A stretch of DNA of 64,000 bases from Luteibacter jiangsuensis (GTDB lineage: Bacteria > Pseudomonadota > Gammaproteobacteria > Xanthomonadales > Rhodanobacteraceae): NCBI RefSeq assembly GCF_030812295.1, contig NZ_JAUSSK010000001.1, positions 186,001-250,000 on the forward strand. Direction: 5' to 3'. The notes beneath the pieces are model-generated. The model ran no database searches. It saw only the letters and a list, made by a program, of their open reading frames with translations, and had not been told where the DNA came from. A program made the position numbers and the translations under genes. Positions 37,036 through 45,166 of the stretch are shown here, in pieces (position 1 is the first letter of the stretch; the number at the start of each line of letters is the position of its first letter).

Positions 37036-38156
37036 GCGTGCAAAAGGGAAATGCCGATTTCCACGATGATGAGCATGACGATGGCGATCTCGAGCAACTC
37101 GGCGCGCCGGCTGGATGCTTCGTCGTACAGCGCGGCATAGGTATCCCGGACAATGGCGAGCTTGCGGTCGACCGACGCGCTCAGGGCGGGCACGCGGAAC
37201 AAGGACAGTGCCGTGCTGTAGACACGCGCGAGGTAGACGTCCTCGGTCACCTGCAACGCGTTATCGACGCGTTCGGTCAGCTCGGTGACCTCGGCGACGA
37301 GGGTATAGAGCCGCCGTGCGAGATGGGCGAAACGGCGCGACGCGAAAAGGGACGCGGCGGTCCGCGCCTTTTCCACCTGGTCGTACATGCGCGGCAGCTC
37401 GTTGTCGAGGAGGATGTCGTAATAGCGCAGCTCGACAAGCTGGGCATTGGCCACCTCGATGACATCCGCGACGTCCGAATCGCTTCGCGGCTCGTAGACA
37501 AAGGCGCGATCCCAGTTGAGGACGACGAGGTCGTCGGCGTAGTAGGAAAAGTTTCGTGAGAGAAGCTCCTTTCGGGAAGCCCTGGAAAGCGGGCGTGTCT
37601 CTCCCGAAAGCACTTCCGTCAGGTCGAGGCGCTCTTTCAGCGTCTCCGCGTCCATGGGCTCGTTGAACGCCTGGACGGTCGCGATGAGGTAATCCTCGTC
37701 CAGTCGCTCGCCTTCGGCGGGACGGTCCAGGGCGGGACGAATGACCTCGTGCACGCGGTCGAGGAGATCGTCCCAGAACGTCGTCCGCGCGGACGGGCCG
37801 AATTGAGCGTCGATGGCGGCGACGTCCTTGACGTAATCGGGCCAGGGCCGGTCCCTGCACGGAGCACGAAGCGAGAGCGTCGCGACGCCGAAATCGTATA
37901 ACCGGACCGAGACCGCGGCTCGCACCGCCCCCCCTGCAAGGGGAACATGGACCTCTCCCAGCGAAAGCCATAGAGGAGCGACACCGAAGGCCACGGCCTT
38001 GGGTGGCGTGCTTGAAAGATAGGAGCGATTGAAGGCGGTGTTCGCATGTGCCGTCCACAGGCGTTCCGCCTGCACCAGGTCGATGCTATAGGCGATGTCG
38101 ACCAATCGCAGGATGGTCAATTCACCGGATGTAACGACGGGGTGGGCGGAAGCCAC
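37032..38156 (-). CDS. RMD1/DUF155-like membrane-anchored protein
   Basis: 374 residues. The central part (SRNFSYYADDLVVLNWDRAFVYEP, then ANAQLVELRYYDILLDNELPRMYD, seen in pieces) is the signature of the RMD1/SIF2 family (DUF155), known from mitochondrial and fungal meiotic-division proteins and present in bacteria without a settled function. A predicted coiled coil (about 270-345) precedes one C-terminal membrane helix (IAIVMLIIVEIGISLL). It is therefore tail-anchored with the bulk in the cytosol. Confidence 0.75.
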   Translation of the reverse strand: MASAHPVVTSGELTILRLVDIAYSIDLVQAERLWTAHANTAFNRSYLSSTPPKAVAFGVAPLWLSLGEVHVPLAGGAVRAAVSVRLYDFGVATLSLRAPCRDRPWPDYVKDVAAIDAQFGPSARTTFWDDLLDRVHEVIRPALDRPAEGERLDEDYLIATVQAFNEPMDAETLKERLDLTEVLSGETRPLSRASRKELLSRNFSYYADDLVVLNWDRAFVYEPRSDSDVADVIEVANAQLVELRYYDILLDNELPRMYDQVEKARTAASLFASRRFAHLARRLYTLVAEVTELTERVDNALQVTEDVYLARVYSTALSLFRVPALSASVDRKLAIVRDTYAALYDEASSRRAELLEIAIVMLIIVEIGISLLHA

Positions 38157-38242
38157 GGCAAGAGCCTCGGTCTGGACGCGGTAGTGTAGGCGGACGATTG
38201 TGAAATCCCGACGTTGGACTCGTTACACGTGCCGCATCCGCG

Positions 38243-39136
38243 TCAGACGGAAGCCATGACGTGCTCGCGCAGCCACATGTGCGCTGGATCCCGATGGGAG
38301 CGCTCGTGCCAGAGCATTACCATCTCGAATCCTGGCACGTCCACCGGTGGCTCGACCACCCGTAGCCCAGTGGCATGCCGGATCAGGCGCTCCGGCACCA
38401 TGGCGACAATGTCCGTGGTCGCCAGTACCGAGAGCAGGAAGAGGAAATGGGGTACGGACAATACCACGCGGCGGCTGAGGCCTTGTCTGGCCAGCGCTTC
38501 GTCGGTGATACCGCGAAAGCCGCCGCCATCGGGTGAAACGATGGCGTGTTCCAGCTTGCCGAACTGCGACAGGGTGGGGCGCCGCTTCAGCGCCGGATGG
38601 CCCAAGCGACCGGCGAGCACATATCGTTCCGTGAACAACGCGCGCTGGTGAAGGTCCGCCGGTGCCATGTCCTTTGTCCTGAGGGCCAGGTCGATGTCGC
38701 CGCGTTCGGCCATGCGAGCGACCCGGTCGGGCGCGATGTCGAGCACGGCCAGGCGCGTGCCGGGTGCCGCGGCGCGCAAACCGCGCATGGCGGGAATGAG
38801 CACCGTCGACTCGCCATAGTCCGCCGCGGCCACCCGCCACGTCTGGTCCGCCAGGGCCGGATCGAAAGGCGCGGTGGGTGCGACCGCGAGCTCGAGCTCA
38901 CGAAGAGCCTCTTTCAACGGTCCACGCAACGCGTCCGCACGTGCCGTAGGCAGCATTCCCCGGGGACCGGGAAGCAGGAGTGGATCTCCGAAAATGTCCC
39001 TGAGCTTTGCAAGATGCACGCTGACCGAGGGCTGCGAAAGGTGCAGGCGCTCGGCCGCGCGGGTGACATTGTGCTCGGAAAGGAGGACATCCAGCGTCAC
39101 CAACAGGTTGAGGTCGATCCGACGAAAATTAATCAT
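38243..39136 (-). CDS. LysR-family transcriptional regulator
   Basis: 297 residues. N-terminal winged helix (about 6-65; LLVTLDVLLSEHNVTRAAERLHLSQPSVSVHLAKLR in order) and a two-lobed LysR substrate-binding domain (about 90-290). It is divergent from the quinone reductase gene at 39222, with 85 AT-rich bases between, the classic layout of a LysR regulator and its target. The central palindrome at 39148-39162 is a likely binding site. Confidence 0.92.
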   Translation of the reverse strand: MINFRRIDLNLLVTLDVLLSEHNVTRAAERLHLSQPSVSVHLAKLRDIFGDPLLLPGPRGMLPTARADALRGPLKEALRELELAVAPTAPFDPALADQTWRVAAADYGESTVLIPAMRGLRAAAPGTRLAVLDIAPDRVARMAERGDIDLALRTKDMAPADLHQRALFTERYVLAGRLGHPALKRRPTLSQFGKLEHAIVSPDGGGFRGITDEALARQGLSRRVVLSVPHFLFLLSVLATTDIVAMVPERLIRHATGLRVVEPPVDVPGFEMVMLWHERSHRDPAHMWLREHVMASV

Positions 39137-39147
39137 GTCTATAGCTG

Positions 39148-39162
39148 GAATTATATAAATTC
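39148..39162. promoter_or_regulatory. LysR-type operator candidate
   Basis: GAATTATATAAATTC, a dyad of GAATT and AATTC around five bases, sits in the middle of the divergent LysR/quinone-reductase gap, 60 bp from the reductase ATG and 12 bp from the regulator ATG. It contains the T-N11-A spacing expected for LysR boxes and stands out as the most AT-rich stretch of the neighbourhood. Confidence 0.55.
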
Positions 39163-39221
39163 ATTTTGACTATACCTCAAGTGCACCCATCATGACGGCA
39201 TACCGATTCTTGGAGTTCGTC

Positions 39222-40001
39222 ATGAAAGTCCTTCTCGTCTATGCCCACCCCGAACCCCGGTCACTCAACGGGTCGATCAGGGATTTTGTCGTCAAGCGGC
39301 TCACGGATGCGGGGCACGAGGTGAGGGTTTCGGACCTGTATGCGATGGGCTGGAAGGCCTCACTGGATGCCGCCGATAGCACCGGGTGGAACGACGACGA
39401 GCGGTTCGAGCCCTCACGCGCTTCGGCACGTGCCTTCGCGAACGGGCATCAAAGTGCCGACATCGCCGCGGAGCAGGAGAAGCTCTTGTGGGCGGATGCA
39501 CTCATCCTGCAGTTCCCCCTGTGGTGGTTCTCGATGCCCGCCATCCTGAAAGGATGGGTGGACCGCGTGTATGCGAACGGCTTCGCGTACGGTGTCGGCG
39601 AGCACTCCGACCAGCGCTGGGGCAACCGTTATGGCGAGGGCAACCTGTCCGGGAAGCGGGCGATGCTGATCGTCACCACGGGCGGGTGGGAGTCGCATTA
39701 CAGCGCGCGCGGTATCAACGGGCCGATGAACGACGTGTTGTTTCCCATCCAGCACGGCATCCTGTACTACCCGGGCTTCGACGTCGTGCCGCCGTTCGTC
39801 GTCTACCGTACGAGCAAGGTCGACGAGGCCCGCTTCGAGGCGACGCGCGAAGCATTGGGTGAGCGGCTCGACAGCCTGTGGGAGACGGCGCCGATTCCGT
39901 TCCTGCCGCAGAACGGCGGTGCTTATGCCATTCCAGAGCTCACGTTGAACGACGATTTCTCGGCTGGCAAGACGGGCTTCGGCGCACATGTCATGGGATG
40001 A
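39222..40001 (+). CDS. NAD(P)H:quinone oxidoreductase, flavodoxin fold
   Basis: 259 residues from ATG at 39222 after GGAG; an in-frame ATG 10 codons upstream is less well placed. Flavodoxin-like fold of the NQO1/MdaB/KefF group: KVLLVYAHPEPRSLNGSI, then LILQFPLWWFSMPAILKGWVDRV (read as adjacent pieces), and LIVTTGGWESHYSARGINGP. It should make two-electron reductions of quinones using FAD or FMN, protecting against redox cycling. Probably induced through the divergent LysR protein. Confidence 0.9.
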   Translation: MKVLLVYAHPEPRSLNGSIRDFVVKRLTDAGHEVRVSDLYAMGWKASLDAADSTGWNDDERFEPSRASARAFANGHQSADIAAEQEKLLWADALILQFPLWWFSMPAILKGWVDRVYANGFAYGVGEHSDQRWGNRYGEGNLSGKRAMLIVTTGGWESHYSARGINGPMNDVLFPIQHGILYYPGFDVVPPFVVYRTSKVDEARFEATREALGERLDSLWETAPIPFLPQNGGAYAIPELTLNDDFSAGKTGFGAHVMG

Positions 40002-40021
40002 GTGTCCCTCGGGCACTGCAT

Positions 40022-40984
40022 CTAGAGCCCGCCGGCACCACGCACGGCGCCCGGCGGGCGTCCCATCACGCGCTTGAACGCACGGCTGAACGCCGCGAGC
40101 GAACCGTAGCCCAGCCGGAACGCGACGGATTCGATCGACTCGCGTTCGCGTCCGATCCACTGCGCGGCGAGCCGCATGCGCAGTTCGGTGAGGTAGCGCA
40201 GCGGTGTCATGCCGGTGGCCTCGAGGAAGCGTTCGGCGAACACCGAGCGCGAGCTGCCCATTTCCGCGGCGAGTTCGGCAACGGTCCAGTTCCTTCCCGG
40301 ATCGCGATGCAACGCGACGATGGCCTTGCCAAGGCGTGGATCGCGCAAGGCCTGCACCCAGCCGGTGGCGTCACCGCAACCGCATTCGACCCAGCCACGC
40401 ACGATGATCGCCGAGACGACGTCGGCGAGACGGGCAAGGATGCCGGCGAATCCCGCCCGCTTCGCGCATGTCTCGCGCTCCATCGCATCCAGGATGGGTG
40501 GCAGTTCCGGATACTTCTCCAGCAGGGTGCGTACTTGCATCACTTCAGGCATGGCCGCGACCAACGGCTGCATGCCGCCCAGCTCGAATTCCATGCAACC
40601 ACTGAAGACCAGCGCGCCATCCTCGCGGGTTGCGGCGGGGCAGTCGGGGTGGATGTCGTTCACGGTCTCGCACAGTGGCGTGGCGTCGAAGCTGGCGATG
40701 TCGCGGCAGGGCACGTCGGCGGAGGAAAGCAATGTATGAGAGCTTCCCTGAGGCATGAGTACCGCATCGCCCTTCGATAGCGGGTACAACGTGCCGTCAC
40801 CTGTCCGGAGCAGCACCGGTCCGCGTCCCACGAAATGGAACTGTGCCCTTCCCGGCGCCGCATGGAAGGCGATGCCGAATGGCCTGGCCACTTCGATCCG
40901 CCGGTACTGCACGCCATTCAGGCGCATGCCGAGAAGCAGTTCGCTGGCCGGGTCGGGGTCTCGGGTGGGGACGAGGAGGCTCAT
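40022..40984 (-). CDS. AraC-family regulator with cupin_6 domain
   Basis: 320 residues. N-terminal cupin (about 10-195; FHFVGRGPVLLRTG, DAVLMPQGSSHTL) and C-terminal AraC helix-turn-helix pair (about 210-310; WTVAELAAEMGSSRSVFAERF, then VAFRLGYGSLAAFSRAFKRVMGRPP). A short cysteine-rich patch VECGCGD lies between the domains. Divergent from the MFS exporter at 41080 with 95 bp between, so the exporter is the likely target. A TTAAGC-16-TATATG promoter-like pair for this gene is visible in the gap on the minus strand. Confidence 0.88.
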   Translation of the reverse strand: MSLLVPTRDPDPASELLLGMRLNGVQYRRIEVARPFGIAFHAAPGRAQFHFVGRGPVLLRTGDGTLYPLSKGDAVLMPQGSSHTLLSSADVPCRDIASFDATPLCETVNDIHPDCPAATREDGALVFSGCMEFELGGMQPLVAAMPEVMQVRTLLEKYPELPPILDAMERETCAKRAGFAGILARLADVVSAIIVRGWVECGCGDATGWVQALRDPRLGKAIVALHRDPGRNWTVAELAAEMGSSRSVFAERFLEATGMTPLRYLTELRMRLAAQWIGRERESIESVAFRLGYGSLAAFSRAFKRVMGRPPGAVRGAGGL

Positions 40985-41079
40985 TGCGCGGACGCATGAT
41001 CAACTATTGAGGAGTTAGCATCATATACCGTCCGGCACCTGACGCTTAACCTGCCGCTTTCCCTGACTACGGAAGCGAC

Positions 41080-42312
41080 ATGAATACCTGTGTGGAAGCC
41101 GCCATCGCGGCACCCGAGGAGGTCCAGCCCGCCTGGGGCGCGGTTTTCGCCATGACCCTGGGCGTATTCGGCCTCATTACCGCCGAATTCCTGCCCGCGA
41201 GCTTGCTTACACCCATGGCGGCCACGCTGGGCGTGACCGAGGGCATGGCCGGGCAGACCGTGACCGCCACGGCGGTGGTGGCCCTGGTGACCAGCCTGGT
41301 GATCGCCGTGGTGACGCGCAACATCGACCGGCGTTGGGTGCTGCTGGCGTTCTCGGTCTTGCTGGTCGGGTCGAACCTGCTGGTCGCTTTCGCGCCGAAC
41401 CTCACCGTGGTGTTGTCGGGCCGCGTGTTGCTCGGGATCGCGATTGGCGGTTTCTGGACGATGTCCGCCGCCACGGCGATGCGGCTGGTGCCGGAAGCCA
41501 TGGTGCCGCGTGCGCTGTCGATCATCTTCAGTGGTGTCTCGGTCGCCACCGTGGCGGCGGCACCGCTGGGTAGCTACTTCGGCCACCTGATCGGCTGGCG
41601 AAACGTCTTCCTCATCGCCACCGCGATCGGCGTATTCGCCTTCATCTGGCAGCTGTTCACCTTGCCGCGCATGGCACCGACTGGATCGGCGCGCATGGGA
41701 ACGCTGGTGGAGGTGATGAAGCGGCCGGCGATGCGCATGGGCATGATCGCGGTGGTACTGGTGTTCACCGGCCACTTCGCCTTCTTCACCTATCTGCGGC
41801 CGTTCCTGGAAGTGGTCACCGGCGTCAGCGTCAATGGCTTGTCCGGCATGCTGCTCGGTTTCGGCGTGGCCAACTTCATCGGCACGTCGCTGGCAGGCTT
41901 CGTGCTCGAGCGAAACCTGCGCATGATCCTGCTGCTCATGCCATTGGCGATGGGCGGCATGGCTCTCGCGCTCGTCGTTCTTGGCCGCGCGCCCGTGGCC
42001 GATGCCATCCTCGTGGCGCTATGGGGCATGGCCTTCGGTGGCGTGCCGGTCGCGTGGACGACATGGATCACGCGCACCGTGCCGGACGAGGCAGAGAGCG
42101 GCGGTGGCCTGATCGTCGCCGCCATCCAACTGGCCATCACGCTCGGTGCGGCGGTGGGTGGCGCGGTCTTCGATGCCACCGGGGCGAAGGGCGTATTCAT
42201 CGGTTGTGGGATGGTCCTGCTGGTTGCCGCGGCGACGATCGGCACGAAGCTTCATCCCGTGTCTCCCGCCTACGACGCCAGGAATTTCATCGGCGAAGCC
42301 GACGAGGCTTGA
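41080..42312 (+). CDS. MFS efflux transporter (DHA1, AraJ/NepI-like)
   Basis: 410 residues with 12 predicted membrane helices. Typical drug:H+ antiporter-1 features: LGVFGLITAEFLPASLL at helix 1, GRVLLGIAIGGFWTMSAATAMRL at helix 4 (the motif C/B region, read as pieces), and APLGSYFGHLIGWRNVFL. The closest described types export purine ribonucleosides, arabinose or drugs. Expression is probably under the divergent AraC protein. Confidence 0.88.
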   Translation: MNTCVEAAIAAPEEVQPAWGAVFAMTLGVFGLITAEFLPASLLTPMAATLGVTEGMAGQTVTATAVVALVTSLVIAVVTRNIDRRWVLLAFSVLLVGSNLLVAFAPNLTVVLSGRVLLGIAIGGFWTMSAATAMRLVPEAMVPRALSIIFSGVSVATVAAAPLGSYFGHLIGWRNVFLIATAIGVFAFIWQLFTLPRMAPTGSARMGTLVEVMKRPAMRMGMIAVVLVFTGHFAFFTYLRPFLEVVTGVSVNGLSGMLLGFGVANFIGTSLAGFVLERNLRMILLLMPLAMGGMALALVVLGRAPVADAILVALWGMAFGGVPVAWTTWITRTVPDEAESGGGLIVAAIQLAITLGAAVGGAVFDATGAKGVFIGCGMVLLVAAATIGTKLHPVSPAYDARNFIGEADEA

Positions 42313-42491
42313 GCGGCACGATCCCGATATTGACCCTGGGCGATATTGCCGAGGACAATGCGCACCAATTCCCCAAAGGCGGGCATACCCATGAAAGACG
42401 ACCCTAGTCGGTTCGCTTCCCATACGTAGCACCGTCTCCGACGACATCCGGATGCGGCGTATAACCATCCGGCTGTCGTTTACACGCGATA

Positions 42492-42533
42492 GCCCTCCAG
42501 GGCGACCGGCAAGCAAGGCTCCGGTTGCCGAGG
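42492..42533 (+). promoter_or_regulatory. Structured leader with competing hairpins near the ribosome site
   Basis: Just upstream of the ATG at 42540: a GCCC/GGGC stem with TCCA loop (42492-42503), then two mutually exclusive stems, ACCGG/CCGGT (42505-42509 with 42521-42525) and CGGCAA/TTGCCG (42507-42512 with 42525-42530). The latter ends at the GAGG ribosome site (42530-42533). This suggests translational control of the barrel gene. It shares GCAAGGC/GGTTGCCG wording with c-di-GMP-I riboswitches but is too short and lacks the second arm. The rest of the 227-bp gap (42313-42539) shows no gene. Confidence 0.35.
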
Positions 42534-42539
42534 TGCAGC

Positions 42540-43190
42540 ATGTCCCGGTTCTTTTTTTTCCTGCTGGCCGCGTGGTCGGCGTTCGCCAGCCTGCCGAGCT
42601 TCGCCTCGGGAGGCAGCTATCTTGTCGATGACGCGGCCATTACGCCCGCGTCGCATTGCCAGCTCGAAAGCTGGACGCAGTTCCGTACCACGGCCCGAAG
42701 CGTAACCACCGTGCCCGCGTGTTCCTGGGGTGCCGTCGAGTTCTCCGCGCAGCTCACCGGTGGCGTGCATGCGGGGGCGGGAAGCGTGGCGCCCGGCGCG
42801 AAGTGGCAGGTGTCCAATGGATCGCGTATATCGACGGCGCTCGATGCCGGCGTGACCGTTCAGGGTGGGCATGTGAGTGGAGCCATCGCCTATGCGGCTT
42901 CCACGGTCCAACTGGACGCGGCGGGGCGCTGGCTGTTCAACGTCAACGTCGGCGCCACCCATCAGAAAGGCGAACCGACGCGGCGGATTCTCGGCGGTGG
43001 CATCGAGTTCGCCGCGTCGGCCAGCGCCACGCTGCTTGCCGAAGTACTGGACACGGCCGGTGCGGGGCGGACCTTGCAGGCGGGCGTCCGGCTACCTTTC
43101 GGCGACAACAGCATCGACCTCGTGGTGGGCCGTGCCCTGGGCCAGCAAGCGGACCACTGGATCAACATGGGCTTGAATCTGGCGTTCTGA
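42540..43190 (+). CDS. Small outer-membrane beta-barrel-like protein
   Basis: 216 residues from ATG at 42540 with GAGG six bases upstream. Signal peptide MSRFFFFLLAAWSAFASLPSFA, then alternating short beta segments (QLTGGVHAGAGSVAPG, LDAGVTVQGGHVSGAIAYAAS, FNVNVGATHQKGEP) and a C-terminal WINMGLNLAF ending in phenylalanine. It looks like an 8-stranded outer-membrane barrel; two cysteines (HCQL, PACSW) may form a disulfide. No named family recognised. Confidence 0.65.
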   Translation: MSRFFFFLLAAWSAFASLPSFASGGSYLVDDAAITPASHCQLESWTQFRTTARSVTTVPACSWGAVEFSAQLTGGVHAGAGSVAPGAKWQVSNGSRISTALDAGVTVQGGHVSGAIAYAASTVQLDAAGRWLFNVNVGATHQKGEPTRRILGGGIEFAASASATLLAEVLDTAGAGRTLQAGVRLPFGDNSIDLVVGRALGQQADHWINMGLNLAF

Positions 43191-43224
43191 GACATACTCG
43201 CGCTTTTCATCCGCGCGAACCGCC

Positions 43225-44004
43225 ATGACCATCCACTTCTCCTGCACCATGTGTGGCCGCTGCTGCAACGGCCTTCGCTTGCCTGTGAGCGTCGACGAAG
43301 CCATGGCCTGGCTTCGCGATGGCGGCGACGTGCAGGTATTTTGCGAAGCGATTCCCTGGCCGGAAGATCCGGCCGCCGACAATCGTCCCGCCTGGTACAA
43401 GCACCGCCGCTCGTTTCCCGCGACGAGCGGCTCGTTGCCGGTGCGCGTGATCGTATCGTTAATGGCGACGTTCGAGGGTCCGTGTCCGAACCTCCAACCC
43501 GACCTGCGGTGCGGCATCTACGAGCGCCGTCCGCGTACCTGCCGTGTATATCCGGCGGAAGTGAATCCGTTCTTCCAGCTCGATCGTGCCGGCAAGCTGT
43601 GTCCGCCCGAGGCGTGGCAGGCCGAGGGACTCTTGCAGAACGACGACGGCGAATGGAGCGATCCCGAGATGGCCCAGGCGGTCGTGCGGATGCGTGAGGC
43701 GGACGCGCGCGATGCGCAGGTCAAGGCGCGTGTTTGCGCGTTGCTCGGTATCACGATGGGCGGGCTATCGAACGAAGGGGTGGTCGTGCATGCGTCGGAA
43801 CGGGGGCGCTTGTTGGCTGCGTTGGAGTCGGCGCTCGATGCGGACAGTGCCGTCGGTGGCACGAACGCCGGATGGTCCATCGTGAGCAACCGCAAGGCGA
43901 CGCTCGAGCTCTTGCGGTCTGCGGGGACGGTATCGACAGGGGCTTCTGAGGTCGGGTCGAACGGCATCAGTTACATGGGCTTCCTGGCGAGTGACGCGGA
44001 GTAG
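43225..44004 (+). CDS. YkgJ-family cysteine-cluster protein
   Basis: 259 residues. N-terminal CTMCGRCCNG, then GPCPNLQPDLRCGIYERRPRTCRVYP, give the conserved eight-cysteine CxxCgxCC...C...C...RP..Cr pattern of YkgJ/Fli-type zinc or iron-sulfur binding proteins (UPF0153). The C-terminal half is longer than in most members and less conserved. It is 34 bp from the barrel gene and may be co-transcribed. Function of the family is not settled. Confidence 0.85.
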   Translation: MTIHFSCTMCGRCCNGLRLPVSVDEAMAWLRDGGDVQVFCEAIPWPEDPAADNRPAWYKHRRSFPATSGSLPVRVIVSLMATFEGPCPNLQPDLRCGIYERRPRTCRVYPAEVNPFFQLDRAGKLCPPEAWQAEGLLQNDDGEWSDPEMAQAVVRMREADARDAQVKARVCALLGITMGGLSNEGVVVHASERGRLLAALESALDADSAVGGTNAGWSIVSNRKATLELLRSAGTVSTGASEVGSNGISYMGFLASDAE

Positions 44005-44040
44005 CGCTGGGCGTTGCCCCGAAAGCCGAGCCGTATAAGG

Positions 44041-44154
44041 TCAACGAGGAATCAGAAGCCGAAAGAAGAGCGCCACGAGGGTCACCGCGAGGACACCGCC
44101 CGCGTAGAGCAGGGCGAACCATGCCACCTGACGCCAGCGGCTGCGGGTGGGCAT
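44041..44154 (-). CDS. DUF2474 small subunit of a CioAB-type oxidase (37 aa)
   Basis: 37 codons: MPTRSRWRQVAWFALLYAGG then one membrane helix and LLIPR. Its ATG (44154-44152) overlaps the cydB stop (44156-44154) by one base. DUF2474 proteins are short single-helix proteins encoded right after cydB in cyanide-insensitive bd oxidases, as CydX is after CydAB. It probably stabilises the oxidase at the inner membrane. Confidence 0.85.
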   Translation of the reverse strand: MPTRSRWRQVAWFALLYAGGVLAVTLVALFFRLLIPR

Positions 44155-45161
44155 CAGTGGTAGCCCTCGTCGCTGGCCCTCACCTTGCCCCGGAAGACCC
44201 AATAGGCGAGGGTGGTGTAGGCGAGGATGATCGGAATGACGATGGCGGCGCCGATCAGGGTGAATACCTGGCTCGACCGCGGGGCCGAGGCCGTCCAGAT
44301 GTCGACCGACGGCGGGATGATGTTCGGGAAGATGCTGATGATCAGCCCGGTGTAGCCAAGGAACAGGATCGCCATGGTCAGCAGGAAGGGCGCGCGGTCG
44401 GCACCGCGGCGCACGCAGACCAGGATGCCGATGAGGCAGGCGATCACCAGGACAGGCACGGGCAGGAAGAAGAACAGGTCCGGCAGCGCGAACCAGCGCT
44501 TCGCCACGGATTCCTGGCCCGCGATCGTCCAGATGCTGACGATGCCGACCGTCGCGCCCAGCGCGAGCGTCAACGGGCGCATCAACACCGCCATGCGGCG
44601 CTGGAGCTCGCCTTCGGTCTTCATCAGCAACCAGCCGCAGCCTAGCGTCGCATAGGTCACCAACAGGCCGATGCCACTGAACAGGTTGAACGGCGAGAAC
44701 CAGTCGAAGGGGCCGCCGGCGAACTTGCCGTCGCGCACCTCCACGCCTTGCAGCAAGGTACCGAGGATCACACCCTGGGCGAACGTGGCCACGCCGGAGC
44801 CGGCGATGAAGGCGAGGTCCCACAGGTGCTGCGTGCGCCGTGCCTTTGCACGGATTTCGAAAGCCACGCCACGGAAGATCAACCCGCAGAGCATGGCGAT
44901 GATGGGCAGGTAGGTTGCCGGCAGGAGGATGGAATAGGCGAGGGGAAACACGGCGTACAGGCAGGCGCCGCCGAGCACCATCCATGTCTCGTTGCCATCC
45001 CACACGGGTGCCACGGTGTTGAGCATCACCTGGCGTTCGCCCTCTCGGTCGAAGAAGGGGAAGATCAGGCCGATGCCGAGGTCGAAGCCATCCAGCATGA
45101 CGTACATGAACACGCCGAACGCGATGATGGCCGCCCAGATGACTGGCAAGTCGATATGCAT
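44154..45161 (-). CDS. cydB: Cytochrome bd-type (CioB) ubiquinol oxidase subunit II
   Basis: 335 residues from ATG at 45161. About eight membrane helices; MHIDLPVIWAAIIAFGVFMYVMLDGFDLGIG at the start, NETWMVLGGACLYAVFPLAYS next, and WDLAFIAGSGVATFAQGVILG, all characteristic of CydB/CioB (each read as separate pieces). It pairs with CydA to reduce oxygen to water from ubiquinol without pumping protons. Starts five bases after the cydA stop and is followed by the overlapping DUF2474 subunit. Confidence 0.93.
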   Translation of the reverse strand: MHIDLPVIWAAIIAFGVFMYVMLDGFDLGIGLIFPFFDREGERQVMLNTVAPVWDGNETWMVLGGACLYAVFPLAYSILLPATYLPIIAMLCGLIFRGVAFEIRAKARRTQHLWDLAFIAGSGVATFAQGVILGTLLQGVEVRDGKFAGGPFDWFSPFNLFSGIGLLVTYATLGCGWLLMKTEGELQRRMAVLMRPLTLALGATVGIVSIWTIAGQESVAKRWFALPDLFFFLPVPVLVIACLIGILVCVRRGADRAPFLLTMAILFLGYTGLIISIFPNIIPPSVDIWTASAPRSSQVFTLIGAAIVIPIILAYTTLAYWVFRGKVRASDEGYH

Positions 45162-45166
45162 GGCGG

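Noticed and set aside
42481-42539. c-di-GMP-I riboswitch
   Set aside because: Only parts of the conserved core are present and the element is far too short for the two-arm fold, so it is reported only as a structured leader.
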